Assembly (NCBI RefSeq): GCF_003591035.1
Contig: NZ_QYUO01000001.1
Location: 124,001-188,000 of the forward strand
Origin: Noviherbaspirillum saxi
Lineage (GTDB): Bacteria; Pseudomonadota; Gammaproteobacteria; Burkholderiales; Burkholderiaceae_D
DNA length: 64,000 nucleotides
Direction of reading: 5' to 3'
Part shown: positions 26,258 to 35,900 of the stretch, piece after piece
How positions within the stretch are numbered: the first letter of the stretch is position 1
Layout of the letters: each line of letters opens with the position of its first letter
Position numbers and translations under genes: made by a program
The notes under the pieces: model-generated
Database searches by the model: none
Told to the model about the DNA's origin: nothing
Seen by the model: the letters and a program-made list of their open reading frames with translations, nothing else

Positions 26258-27028
26258 TCAATGCGCTCCTTCCAGCGCGCCTGTGGTCGTGCCCATGTAC
26301 GCTTCCATCACCTGAGGATTGTTCGATACTTCCTGATAGCTGCCTTCAGCCAATACCGCGCCGCGCTGCAAGACCGAGATGCGATCGCTGATGCCGGAAA
26401 TCACGCTCATATTGTGTTCGACCATCAGGATAGTGCGGCCCTCGGCCACCTTCTTGATCAACGCTGTCACGCGATGCACGTCTTCATGGCCCATGCCCTG
26501 CGTCGGTTCATCGAGTAGCATCAATTCAGGCTCCATCGCCAGCGTGGTCGCAATTTCGAGCGCACGCTTGCGGCCATAAGGCAGGTCGACCGTCATCGTA
26601 TCGGCGAATTTTTCCAGATCGACTTGCGCCAACAAAGCCATTGCACGGTCGTTCAGGGAATTCAGTTTATTTTCGCTTTGCCAGAAGGCGAAGGAATTGC
26701 CGAGCGGCCGCTGTAGACCGATGCGTACGTTTTCCAGCACCGTCAGGTGTGGAAACACCGCTGATATCTGGAAGGAACGAATAATGCCCTGGCGCGCGAT
26801 CTGCGCCGGCTTGGACATCGTGATGTCGTGCCCATTAAAAAGGATCTGTCCGGAAGTCGGGACCAGAAATTTGGTAAGCAGGTTAAAGCAGGTTGTCTTG
26901 CCGGCGCCATTGGGGCCGATCAATGCGTGGATATGCCCACGCTGCACCTGCAGGCTGACATTATTGACCGCTGTGAAGCCCTTGAACTCCTTGGTCAACT
27001 GCTTCGTCTCCAACACCACATCCGCCAT
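26258..27028 (-). CDS. livG: ABC transporter ATP-binding protein LivG
   Basis: 256-residue ABC ATPase. It has Walker A GPNGAGKTTCFN with the normal Lys44, the insertion typical of LivG (RSFQISAVFPHLTVLENVRIGLQ), LPYGRKRALEIATTLA replacing the standard signature, and Walker B LMLLDEPTQGM. First gene of the liv operon; AAGGGAGAA precedes the ATG. With an intact LivG, the dimer has one normal and one variant Walker A site. Confidence 0.94.
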   Translation of the reverse strand: MADVVLETKQLTKEFKGFTAVNNVSLQVQRGHIHALIGPNGAGKTTCFNLLTKFLVPTSGQILFNGHDITMSKPAQIARQGIIRSFQISAVFPHLTVLENVRIGLQRPLGNSFAFWQSENKLNSLNDRAMALLAQVDLEKFADTMTVDLPYGRKRALEIATTLAMEPELMLLDEPTQGMGHEDVHRVTALIKKVAEGRTILMVEHNMSVISGISDRISVLQRGAVLAEGSYQEVSNNPQVMEAYMGTTTGALEGAH

Positions 27029-27288
27029 GGGTTCTCCCTTTTGACTGTTATTAGCGCCGCTAAGGCTCTAGCAGAAGGTAATGTATAACGATGATGCACA
27101 GTACACAGTACGAGCGGGGGGGTGACAATACGGCAGTGAAATCTTCTGCCGATTGTTTGGCCTGTATCAATGTTCTTTAAGTCTTGATCATGAGCAACTC
27201 CGGCCAATGTTAGCACGAAGAAAACAGTGATGTCAGCAAGGCATTTTCAGGCGGCTTGTCTCCTCTTTCATTCGGGTTGTGATCGGCT

Positions 27289-28965
27289 TCAGACCAAAGC
27301 GGTTTCGGGCGTCGGCAATACGATCCGCGACTCCGTTTCGCGGCGCGCAGCCTTGATCCATTCCGCCGCCTTCTCGGCAATCATGATGGTCGGCGAATTC
27401 GTATTGCCGGAGGTAATGGTCGGCATCACCGAGGCATCGACCACGCGCAGGCCGCGCACGCCCTTGACGCGCATGCGGCTGTCGACCACGGCAAGCGGAT
27501 CATCGACACGACCCATCTTGCAGGTGCCGACCGGATGAAAGATCGTGGTGCCGATCTCACCGGCAGCTTTCGCAAGTTCTTCTTCGGTGCGGTAATGCAC
27601 ACCGGGCTTGAATTCTTCCGGCGCGAATTTTTGCAATGCCGGTGCGGCAACAATGGTGCGGGTCAATCCAAGCGCGCTGGCGGCTACCCGGCGGTCTTCG
27701 ACCGTACTCAGATAATTTGGCGTGATCTTTGGCGGCGCAAATGCATTGGCGGATGCAATCCGGATATGTCCGCGCGCGGTTGGCCGCAGGTTGCATACGC
27801 TTGCGGTAAATGCCGGAAATGGATGCAGCGGTTCACCGAAGCGTTCCAGCGACAAGGGTTGCACATGGTATTGCAGGTTGGGTGTCGCCTGCGATGGATC
27901 GGATCGGGTGAACGCGCCGAGTTGCGAAGGTGCCATCGACATCGGCCCGCTGCGCGACATCACATATTGCATGCCGATCCGCATCTTGCCGAACCAGTTG
28001 TTGGCCATCGTATTGAGCGTTTTCGCTCCCTTGATGCGGAATGCCATGCGCAGTTGCAAATGATCCTGCAGGTTTTCACCGACGCCGGGCAAATCCGCCA
28101 CCATTGGGATGCCATGCAATTGCAGCAGCGACGCCGGGCCGATGCCCGACAATTGCAGGATTTGCGGCGATCCTACGCTGCCGGCGGTCGAAATCGTTTC
28201 TTTCGCGGCTTCGGCAAACCATTCCGTGCCGCCGCCGGTAAATTCGACGCCGGTGCAAAGCTTTCCTTGCGGACCATCCTGGATGCGCAAGCGCTTGACG
28301 TGGCAGCCGGTCATGATGTCGAGCTTGCCCTTGCGGCCATTGGCCGATTTCAGGAAGGCGCGCGCGGTGTTCCAGCGCAATCCTTTTTTCTGGTTCACTT
28401 CGAAATAACCGCAGCCTTCGTTATCCCCGCGATTGAAATCGTCGACCTTCGGAATACCGACTTGCGCCGCGGCATCGCGGAAAGCATCGAGAATTTCCCA
28501 TGACAGTCGCTGACGCTCTACGCGCCATTCACCGCCTGCACCATGAAATTCGCCGGCACCCAGATGGTAATCCTCGGATTTCTTGAATATCGGCAACACC
28601 TGGTTCCAGCGCCAGCTATCGTCACCGGTCAAGTCGGCCCACAACTCGTAATCCCTGGCTTGGCCACGCATGTAAATCATGCCGTTGATCGAAGAACAGC
28701 CGCCCATCACCTTGCCGCGGGGATAAATCAGCGTACGTCCATTCAATCCGCTATCCGCTTCAGTGCGGAACAGCCAGTCGGTACGCGGGTTATCGATGCA
28801 ATACAGGTAGCCGACCGGGATATGGATCCACATATAGTCATCCTTGCCTCCTGCTTCGAGCAACAGCACCGAAATACCTTCATCCTGCGCGAGCCGGTTG
28901 GCCAGCACGCAGCCTGCGCTGCCGGCACCGATGATGATGTAGTCGTATTTTCCTGCGGATTCCAT
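27289..28965 (-). CDS. GMC-family FAD-dependent oxidoreductase (choline/alcohol dehydrogenase type)
   Basis: 558 residues. It starts YDYIIIGAGSAGCVLANRLAQD (FAD dinucleotide-binding motif), continues with the GMC signature PRGKVMGGCSSINGMIYMRG and SVGSPQILQLSGIGP, and ends with the active-site His region FHPVGTCKMG and NTNSPTIMIAEKAA. It oxidises an alcohol in the cytoplasm or with a membrane quinone; the substrate is unknown. The ATG at 28965 has an AGGAG ribosome site; the longer frame runs into the adjacent origin-like module. A 260-bp region without a recognised gene (27029-27288) separates its stop from livG and should hold the liv promoter. Confidence 0.9.
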   Translation of the reverse strand: MESAGKYDYIIIGAGSAGCVLANRLAQDEGISVLLLEAGGKDDYMWIHIPVGYLYCIDNPRTDWLFRTEADSGLNGRTLIYPRGKVMGGCSSINGMIYMRGQARDYELWADLTGDDSWRWNQVLPIFKKSEDYHLGAGEFHGAGGEWRVERQRLSWEILDAFRDAAAQVGIPKVDDFNRGDNEGCGYFEVNQKKGLRWNTARAFLKSANGRKGKLDIMTGCHVKRLRIQDGPQGKLCTGVEFTGGGTEWFAEAAKETISTAGSVGSPQILQLSGIGPASLLQLHGIPMVADLPGVGENLQDHLQLRMAFRIKGAKTLNTMANNWFGKMRIGMQYVMSRSGPMSMAPSQLGAFTRSDPSQATPNLQYHVQPLSLERFGEPLHPFPAFTASVCNLRPTARGHIRIASANAFAPPKITPNYLSTVEDRRVAASALGLTRTIVAAPALQKFAPEEFKPGVHYRTEEELAKAAGEIGTTIFHPVGTCKMGRVDDPLAVVDSRMRVKGVRGLRVVDASVMPTITSGNTNSPTIMIAEKAAEWIKAARRETESRIVLPTPETALV

Positions 28966-29027
28966 GCTGGGCTCCTGTACTACGTTGTTGTTCTGTTTGC
29001 GGCTATGGCCGACGCCAATAATTTTGT

Positions 29028-29258
29028 GCGGTTTTTTACTTTGTATTTGATATATACAAATAGTAGTAATAGTTAACGCCCGGGGTGCCCTGTGGATAAG
29101 CCCATTTATCGCTCTGTAATCAAGTGCTTGCGCCAAGCACAGATGATTGGAAAAGCGGTGTATGGGCAAAGGATGAATTCGGGATAAAAAAATCCTTCCG
29201 TGTTTTTCAACAGTTGTCCCGTTTACATCCAGCGGCTGTCCCTAGCGTTATCCACAGG
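29028..29258 (-). other. Origin-like module, left copy (DnaA boxes, spacer, DnaA-trio, AT-rich tract)
   Basis: Read on the minus strand this 231-bp stretch has a perfect DnaA box (29248-29256), 55 bp further TTTTTTTATCC (29182-29192), 81 bp further a second perfect box TTATCCACA (29091-29099), a 14-bp spacer with 13 G/C (29077-29090), then TTAACTATTACTACTATT (29059-29076) and an AT-rich tract ending AAAAAACCGC (29028-29037). CTA-TTA-CTA-CTA (29061-29072) fits the DnaA-trio pattern. Box, GC spacer and trio in this order are the known basal unwinding element of bacterial oriC. A 7-bp hairpin GTGCTTG/CAAGCAC (29124-29140) lies inside. The GMC gene promoter may also be here. Confidence 0.65.
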
Positions 29259-29271
29259 TGGCAGCTTAGCT

Positions 29272-30783
29272 CTACTTCGCCACCGGCATCGTGAATTCCG
29301 CCCCTTTGGCAATCGAATCCGGCCAGCGCTGCATGACCGATTTATAGCGGGTATAGAAGCGGACACCCTCTTCGCCATAGGCATGCGTATCGCCGAACAG
29401 GGAACGCTTCCAGCCGCCGAACGAATGCCAGGCCATCGGTACCGGGATCGGCACGTTGATGCCGACCATGCCGACCTCGATGCGACGCGAAAATTCGCGG
29501 GCAGTGTTGCCATCCGATGTAAACAGCGACACGCCGTTGCCGAATTCATGCGCATTGATCAATTGCACCGCCGAGGCGAAATCCGGTACGCGGACCACGC
29601 ACAGCACGGGGCCGAAAATCTCTTCTTTGTAGATGGTCATGTCGGGTGTGACATGGTCGAACAGCGAACCGCCGAGGAAGAAACCATTTTCATGGCCCGC
29701 CACCTTCAGGCCGCGACCATCGACCAACAGCTTGGCGCCGGCTTGGACACCATCGGCGATATAGCCTTCGATCTTGGCTTTGTGCTGGGCGGTCACCACC
29801 GGTCCCATTTCGGCTGCGGCTTCCATGCCATTCATGACTTGCAAGGCTTTCACGCGCGGAATCAATGCTTCGATCAACTTGTCGGCCACGCTGCCGACCG
29901 CCACCGCGACAGAAATCGCCATGCAGCGTTCGCCGGCTGAACCGTAGGCGGCGCCGATCAAGGCATCGACCGCTTGATCGAGATTGGCATCGGGCATCAC
30001 CACCAGGTGGTTCTTGGCGCCGCCCAGCGCTTGCACGCGCAACGGATACGGACCCTTGCGTTTAGCGCCTTCGGTATAAATGTATTCGGCGATCGGGGTC
30101 GAACCGACGAAGGACACCGCATTGACTTGCGGATGATGCAGCAGCGCATCGACCGCAACCTTATCGCCCTGCACCACATTGAATACGCCATCCGGCAAGC
30201 CGGCTTGCTTGAACAGCTCGGCCACCATCATCGACGGCGACGGATCGCGTTCCGACGGCTTGAGGATAAAGGTATTGCCGGTGGCAATCGCCATCGGTGC
30301 CATCCACATCGGCACCATGAAGGGGAAATTGAAGGGCGTGATGCCGGCGGTCACGCCCAGCGGCTGGCGCAATTGCCAGTTATCGATCCCGCCGCCGATG
30401 TTGTCGGTGAACTGGGTCTTCAGCAATTGCGGTATGCCGCAGGCAAATTCGACCACTTCCAGGCCGCGCGTGACCTCGCCTTTCGCATCGGAAAACACCT
30501 TGCCATGCTCGCGGGTAATCGCCGCAGCCAGGTCGTCATGGTGTTTCTCGATCAATTCCTTGAACTTCGACAGGATGCGCGCGCGCTTGAGCGGCGCGGT
30601 CTCGCCCCATGCCGGCGCTGCAGCATGCGCTGCGGCGACTGCGGTATTGACTTCTTCCTGGCTGGCCAGCACCACTTGCGCGCTCACCGCGCCGGTCGCC
30701 GGATTGAACACATCCTGTTTGCGGCCGCTGATCGATTCCACGGTACGGCCACCGATAAAGTGTTGAATGATTTGCTGCGTCAT
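29272..30783 (-). CDS. mmsA: Methylmalonate-semialdehyde dehydrogenase (CoA-acylating)
   Basis: 503-residue aldehyde dehydrogenase of the MmsA type. [13 protein letters not shown] contains the active-site Asn, [16 protein letters not shown] is the MmsA-specific version of the ALDH block, and the nucleophile is Cys287 in GERCMAIS. It converts methylmalonate semialdehyde to propionyl-CoA in valine, thymine or inositol breakdown. The ATG at 30783 has AAAGGAATCC upstream; the extra open frame lies in the divergent promoter region. It faces away from the lysR gene with 108 bp between starts and lies between the two origin-like modules. Confidence 0.93.
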   Translation of the reverse strand: MTQQIIQHFIGGRTVESISGRKQDVFNPATGAVSAQVVLASQEEVNTAVAAAHAAAPAWGETAPLKRARILSKFKELIEKHHDDLAAAITREHGKVFSDAKGEVTRGLEVVEFACGIPQLLKTQFTDNIGGGIDNWQLRQPLGVTAGITPFNFPFMVPMWMAPMAIATGNTFILKPSERDPSPSMMVAELFKQAGLPDGVFNVVQGDKVAVDALLHHPQVNAVSFVGSTPIAEYIYTEGAKRKGPYPLRVQALGGAKNHLVVMPDANLDQAVDALIGAAYGSAGERCMAISVAVAVGSVADKLIEALIPRVKALQVMNGMEAAAEMGPVVTAQHKAKIEGYIADGVQAGAKLLVDGRGLKVAGHENGFFLGGSLFDHVTPDMTIYKEEIFGPVLCVVRVPDFASAVQLINAHEFGNGVSLFTSDGNTAREFSRRIEVGMVGINVPIPVPMAWHSFGGWKRSLFGDTHAYGEEGVRFYTRYKSVMQRWPDSIAKGAEFTMPVAK

Positions 30784-30867
30784 AAGGATTCCTTTGGCAT
30801 GGTGACGATTTTTTGCCAGCATATCGCCGTCTGCAAGCAAAAGCCAATCAGTTATTATCAACTTGGT

Positions 30868-30882
30868 ATAAGGATCGCTTAT
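30868..30882. promoter_or_regulatory. LysR-type operator between mmsA and lysR
   Basis: Perfect interrupted palindrome ATAAG-GATCG-CTTAT. It contains the T-N11-A core (T30869, A30881) typical of LysR-family binding sites and sits 10 bp before the lysR start in the 108-bp divergent region, suiting autoregulation and control of mmsA. Confidence 0.6.
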
Positions 30883-30891
30883 GGTGCCCCT

Positions 30892-31767
30892 ATGGATTTG
30901 ATTCAATTACGTGCTTTTGTCACCGTCGCTCGCGAAGGCAACCTGACGCGGGCCGCCGAACGCCTGCACCTGACCCAGCCGGCGGTCAGCCTGCAAATCA
31001 AGTCATTGCAAGCCAGCCTGGCCTTGCAACTGTTCATCCGCACGCCGAGCGGGATGGCATTGACCGACGATGGCGCCAAACTCTTGCCGTTTGCCGAGCG
31101 CGTGATGGAAAGCGTGGCCGAATTCCGCCAGGGTGCGGCAGCGCTGCATTCGACCCTGTCCGGCACACTGGCGATCGGCACTATCCTCGATCCCGAATTC
31201 ATCCGGCTCGGCGCTTTCCTGAAGCGTCTGGTGGAAACCTATCCCCAGCTATCGACCCAGCTGCAGCAAGGCATGTCCGGCTGGGTCTTGCAGCAGGTGA
31301 AATCCGGCATGCTGGACGTCGGTTATTACCTCGGCACGCCTACCAAGGAATTCCACTCGCAAACACTGACTTCATTCACCTACAACGTCCTGGCGCCGAA
31401 AGGATGGAAGAACCGGGTCGCGGGCAAAGGCTGGGCCGCGCTGGCCAGCCTGCCCTGGATCTGGACGCCGCCGGAATCCGCGCACAACCGGCTGCTGAGC
31501 AAAACGTTTGGCGAACATAAGGTTGCGCCGAACAAGGTGGCGCTGGTCGATCAGGAAATGTCGATGCTCGACCTGGTGAAATCCGGTGTCGGGCTGTCTC
31601 TGGTGCGCGAATCGATCGCGCTGCGCGAGGCGCATGCACATGGCTTGGTCATCGCCGATGCGGTCAGCCTGTCGACCGAGCTGTCGTTTATCTGCATGGC
31701 GAAACGCAAACAGGAACCGGCAATTGCCGCTGCGTTCGCGCTATTGCAGGCTTTGTGGCGCCATTAA
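30892..31767 (+). CDS. LysR-family transcriptional regulator divergent from mmsA
   Basis: 291 residues. The N-terminal helix-turn-helix is [38 protein letters not shown]; the rest is a LysR substrate-binding domain. The ATG at 30892 is the family start (MDLIQLRAF). It is divergent from mmsA, so it probably controls that gene, using the T-N11-A palindrome just upstream. The inducer is unknown. Confidence 0.92.
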   Translation: MDLIQLRAFVTVAREGNLTRAAERLHLTQPAVSLQIKSLQASLALQLFIRTPSGMALTDDGAKLLPFAERVMESVAEFRQGAAALHSTLSGTLAIGTILDPEFIRLGAFLKRLVETYPQLSTQLQQGMSGWVLQQVKSGMLDVGYYLGTPTKEFHSQTLTSFTYNVLAPKGWKNRVAGKGWAALASLPWIWTPPESAHNRLLSKTFGEHKVAPNKVALVDQEMSMLDLVKSGVGLSLVRESIALREAHAHGLVIADAVSLSTELSFICMAKRKQEPAIAAAFALLQALWRH

Positions 31768-31794
31768 CGCGTTTTTGGCCTGATTGCGCCGGTG

Positions 31795-32025
31795 CCTGTG
31801 GATAAGTCTCTGGGTATATCCGGGAGCGGCTGGGGATAAGCAAATGAATGTGACCGGAGCGTTTTTTTATCCAAGTTCTGTCCGGATCTCATACAAGCCT
31901 TATCACTGTCCTTATACGCGCGCCAAACAACTGATGTAAAAGGCGTTTACCGACTTATCCACAAGAAACGCCTGTTGTTAACTATTACTACTATTCTTAT
32001 ATACAACTACAAGATAAAAAACCGC
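31795..32025 (+). other. Origin-like module, right copy
   Basis: 231 bp, same length and block order as the left copy but on the opposite strand. It has DnaA box TGTGGATAA (31797-31805), 56 bp, TTTTTTTATCC (31862-31872), 81 bp, DnaA box TTATCCACA (31955-31963), a 14-bp spacer (31964-31977; only 7 G/C), the identical TTAACTATTACTACTATT (31978-31995) and an AT-rich tract ending AAAAAACCGC (32016-32025). A near-consensus box TGGGGATAA is at 31831-31839. The sequence between blocks is mostly diverged, so the conserved blocks and spacing look selected. It fills most of the 346-bp gap between lysR and the nucleosidase gene. Confidence 0.65.
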
Positions 32026-32113
32026 AAAATCATCATCGACTACGGCCGGCTCACCGCCGGCACCAGCCAAGCCTTGGCACAATTGCCGTTTGATTATTTT
32101 TTAAGGATGAAAG

Positions 32114-32890
32114 ATGACAGCATTTCCCATGCGTCTTGGCGTAATCAGCGCCCTGCATCAAGAGCAGGCTGGCTTGATCGAAGCGATGCAGGATAAAACG
32201 ACGCTGATGCGGGGCATGCGCGAATACACCAGCGGGCGTCTATGGGATATCGACGCGATCTGCGTGCTATCCCGGGTCGGCAAGGTCGCGGCGGCCGCCA
32301 CTGCAGCCACCCTGATCGAACGCTTTGGAGTCACGCATATCGTGTTTACCGGGGTGGCAGGCGCCACGGACAGCCTGGTCCGGGTCGGTGATATCGTGGT
32401 GGCCGATGCGCTGGTCCAGCACGACATGAATGCGGCGCCGCTGTTTCCGCGTTTTGAAGTGCCCTTGCTCGGACAATCGAAGTTTGCCAGCGATCTGGGA
32501 TTGACCGACCGGCTGGTGGATGTCGCCCAGGCATTCGTGCGTCATGACCTGAAGACGATGATTGACGATGCGGACCGGGCGCAATTCCAGCTTGCGCAGC
32601 CGCGCGTGCATCGCGGATTGATGGCCAGCGGCGATGAATTCATCCATAGCCATCATCGGCGCAACGCGTTGCAGACGGAATTTCCGGATTTGCTGGCGGT
32701 AGAGATGGAAGGCGCGGCCGTGGCGCAAGTGTGCTTTGAATTCGGCGTGCCGTTCGCGGTGGTGCGCACGATCTCCGACGGCGCCAATGAAGGCGCGCCG
32801 CAGGATTTCATGCAATTCATTGAACGGGTCGCGGCCCGCTATGCATACGGCGTGGTAAGGCGTTTGTGCATGGGACGTTTGCAGCCGTGA
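32114..32890 (+). CDS. 5'-methylthioadenosine/S-adenosylhomocysteine nucleosidase-like protein
   Basis: 258-residue PNP/UDP-family nucleosidase. It begins RLGVISALHQEQAGLIEAM like MtnN, has FTGVAGATD, the ligand residues VEMEGAAVAQVC and the catalytic Asp in RTISDGANE. The family cleaves MTA/SAH to adenine and a thioribose product. It is some 25 residues longer than E. coli MtnN, with an insertion near residues 115-165, so a related nucleoside may be the substrate. AAGGATGAAAG precedes the ATG at 32114. It starts about 90 bp beyond the right origin-like module. Confidence 0.85.
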   Translation: MTAFPMRLGVISALHQEQAGLIEAMQDKTTLMRGMREYTSGRLWDIDAICVLSRVGKVAAAATAATLIERFGVTHIVFTGVAGATDSLVRVGDIVVADALVQHDMNAAPLFPRFEVPLLGQSKFASDLGLTDRLVDVAQAFVRHDLKTMIDDADRAQFQLAQPRVHRGLMASGDEFIHSHHRRNALQTEFPDLLAVEMEGAAVAQVCFEFGVPFAVVRTISDGANEGAPQDFMQFIERVAARYAYGVVRRLCMGRLQP

Positions 32891-32946
32891 AGAGATTGCG
32901 GTGACTGAGCTGAAGCAGCCACCGTTTGAGCAGCAATGCTATGTGA

Positions 32947-35900
32947 TCATGCGCCCAGCGTCATCAGGCTCGCGTTGCCGCCCGCTGCCGTGGTATTGAC
33001 GCACAGCGCGCGCTCGGCGACCAGACGCCACAAGGCCACCGGTTCGCTATCCCGCGTCTCGACCACCGGCACCAGCGCGCCGTCGCGTGCCGCCAGCAAT
33101 GGCAGCATGGCCGGCATTGCTGCGCTGTCGACCAGCGCAACCTGTAACGCAGTATCGGCCAGTTCGTTATCGCGTATGGACCTGGTTGCGGCGTGCACCT
33201 CGGCCGGCAAGCCCGTGGGCAAGAGGTGCGCCACATGGGCGGGAATCACCGCCGTGTTGCCCGTCGCAAAAACCGCCGCAAGCTGGTTCAGCAAGCCATC
33301 GACGCTGTCGGCGCAGCACAGGACGGCGCCGCGTGGCGCAAATGACAAGGTATTGCGCTCCCCGGTCGGTCCCGGCAATACCAGCGAGGTATCGAGCAGC
33401 GTTGCATGGGCATAGGTATCGGCCAGTAGCGCAATCCGTTCATGTCCATGCTTGCCGGCCCAGGCCAGCAGGCTGTCGAACACCGGACCGGCCGATGCGC
33501 GATCCTTGGAATGGATGGTATGCGACGCACGCGTGACGACCGCGTTGTGCTGCAGGCGCTTCAGGTAGAGCGGACCGCCGGCTTTCGGACCGGTACCGGA
33601 CTTGCCTTCGCCGCCGAACGGTTGCACTCCGACCACCGCGCCGACGATATTGCGGTTGACGTAGATATTGCCGACATGGGCGCGCGACGAAATGAAATCG
33701 ATGGTTTCATCGATGCGCGAATGCACGCCCAGCGTCAAACCATAACCGCTGGCATTGATCGCATTCAGCAAGGTCGGCAATTCATCGCGCCGGTAGCGCA
33801 ATACATGCAGCACCGGGCCGAACACTTCGCGTTGCAACTCGGCTAAAGACGCGATTTCGATCACGGTCGGCGGCACGAAAGTGCCATGTGTGCAGGCGGC
33901 AGGCAGGCGCAACTGATGCACCTTGTTGCCCTGCGAGCGCATGCGATCGATGTGACGCAACAGGTTTTGTTGTGCTTCTTCGTCGATGACGGGGCCGATA
34001 TCGGTCGCCAGCCGGTCGGGATTGGCGAGCCGGAGTTCCTGCATCGCGCCTTTGAGCATTGCGAGCGTCTTGTCGGCGATATCGGCTTGCAGGCACAGCA
34101 CGCGCAATGCCGAACAACGCTGGCCGGCACTGTCGAATGCGGAACTGAGCACATCGGTGACCACTTGTTCCGGCAAGGCGCTCGAATCGACGATCATCGC
34201 ATTTTGTCCACCGGTTTCTGCGATCAGCGGAATTTCCCGACCCTCGCGTGCCGCCCGCTGCGCCAGCACCCGATTGATCAATTGCGCGACTTCGGTTGAA
34301 CCGGTGAAGATGACGCCGCGCACGCGCTCATCGGCTGTGAGTTTTGCACCGACCACATCGCCCCGGCCCGGCAGGAATTGCAGCGCGCCACGCGGTACGC
34401 CGGCTTCGTGCAGCAATTGCACCGCGCGATGCGCGATCAACGGCGTCTGTTCGGCCGGTTTGGCCAGCACCACATTGCCGGCCGCCAGCGCCGCGCTGAC
34501 TTCACCGACAAAGATCGCGAGCGGAAAATTCCACGGGCTGATGCACACCACCGGGCCGAGTGCGGCGGCATTCGGTGTCTGCGTGATTTCGGCGGCGTAA
34601 TAGCGCAGGAAATCGACTGCTTCGCGTACTTCGGCAATCGCATTGGGCAGCGATTTTCCGGCTTCGCGAATGGCGAGCGCCATCAGTTCCAGCTGATGTT
34701 CTTCCAGCAGGTCGGCCGCGCGGAACAAGGCTTGCGCGCGCGCCGCCGGCGGCATGGTTTGCCAGTCGACCGCGTAGGTTTGCGCGGCTGCCAATGCGTA
34801 TTCAACCTGAGCTGCATCTGCCTCGATCACGCGGCCAACCAGGTCGCGCCGGTCGGCCGGATTGCGGATGTCTTGCGGCTGGCCGCTCACTTCTTCCACC
34901 TCTGCGAGCAAGGGCGCAGCGCTCCACTGCTGCTGCGCAAAGCGGGCAAATACCGTATCGATATGGCGCAATGCATCTTCATTGCTCAGATCCATGCCGG
35001 CCGAATTCTTTCTTTCGGCGCCGAACATGTCGACAGGTAGCGGAATATTCGGATGCATCGCACCCTTCAGACCGGCGGCGACATCCAGCGGGTCGGCGAT
35101 CAAGCTATCGATGGCGACATTTTCATCGACGATCTGGTTGACAAAGGAAGAGTTCGCGCCGTTTTCCAGCAAGCGGCGCACCAGATACGCGAGCAGGGTT
35201 TCATGCGAGCCGACCGGCGCATAAATGCGGCAGGGCTTGCCGAGCTTGTCGCTGCCGACCACCTGGTCGTACAAGGTTTCGCCCATCCCGTGCAGGCACT
35301 GGAATTCGTAATCGGTGACGCCGCGCTCCTGTGCCCAGGTATAGATCGACGACAGGGTGTGCGCATTGTGCGTCGCGAACTGTGGATAGATCACATCGGT
35401 CGCTGCCAGCAGCTTTTGCGCGCACACCAGGTAAGACACATCGGTATAGACCTTGCGCGTATAGACCGGGTAACCCGGCATGCCATCGACTTGCGCACGC
35501 TTGATTTCCGCATCCCAGTAAGCGCCCTTCACCAGCCGCACCATGAACTTGCGGCCGCTGCGCCGCGCCAGGTCGGCCAGGTAGTCGATCACATACGGGC
35601 AACGTTTTTGATACGCCTGCACCACGAAACCGATGCCCTCGAAGCCGGCCAGGTCTGCGTCATGCGCCAGCGCTTCCATCAAGTCTAGCGACAGTTCGAG
35701 ACGGTCTGCTTCCTCCGCATCGATATTCAAGCCAATGTTGTATTGCTTGGCCAGCAAGATCAATTGCTTCAGGCGCGGCAACAATTCATTCATCGTGCGT
35801 ACCCGTTGCGCGCGCGAATAGCGCGGGTGCAGTGCCGACAGCTTGACTGAAATGCCGGGACCGTTCTTGATGCCGCGGCCGTTCGACGCGCGGCCGATTG

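Noticed and set aside
29272..31767. mmsA-lysR segment as a mobile element bounded by inverted repeats
   Set aside because: The flanking repeats have diverged between conserved DnaA-related blocks, there is no transposase and no target duplication was seen; an origin-like duplication explains them better.
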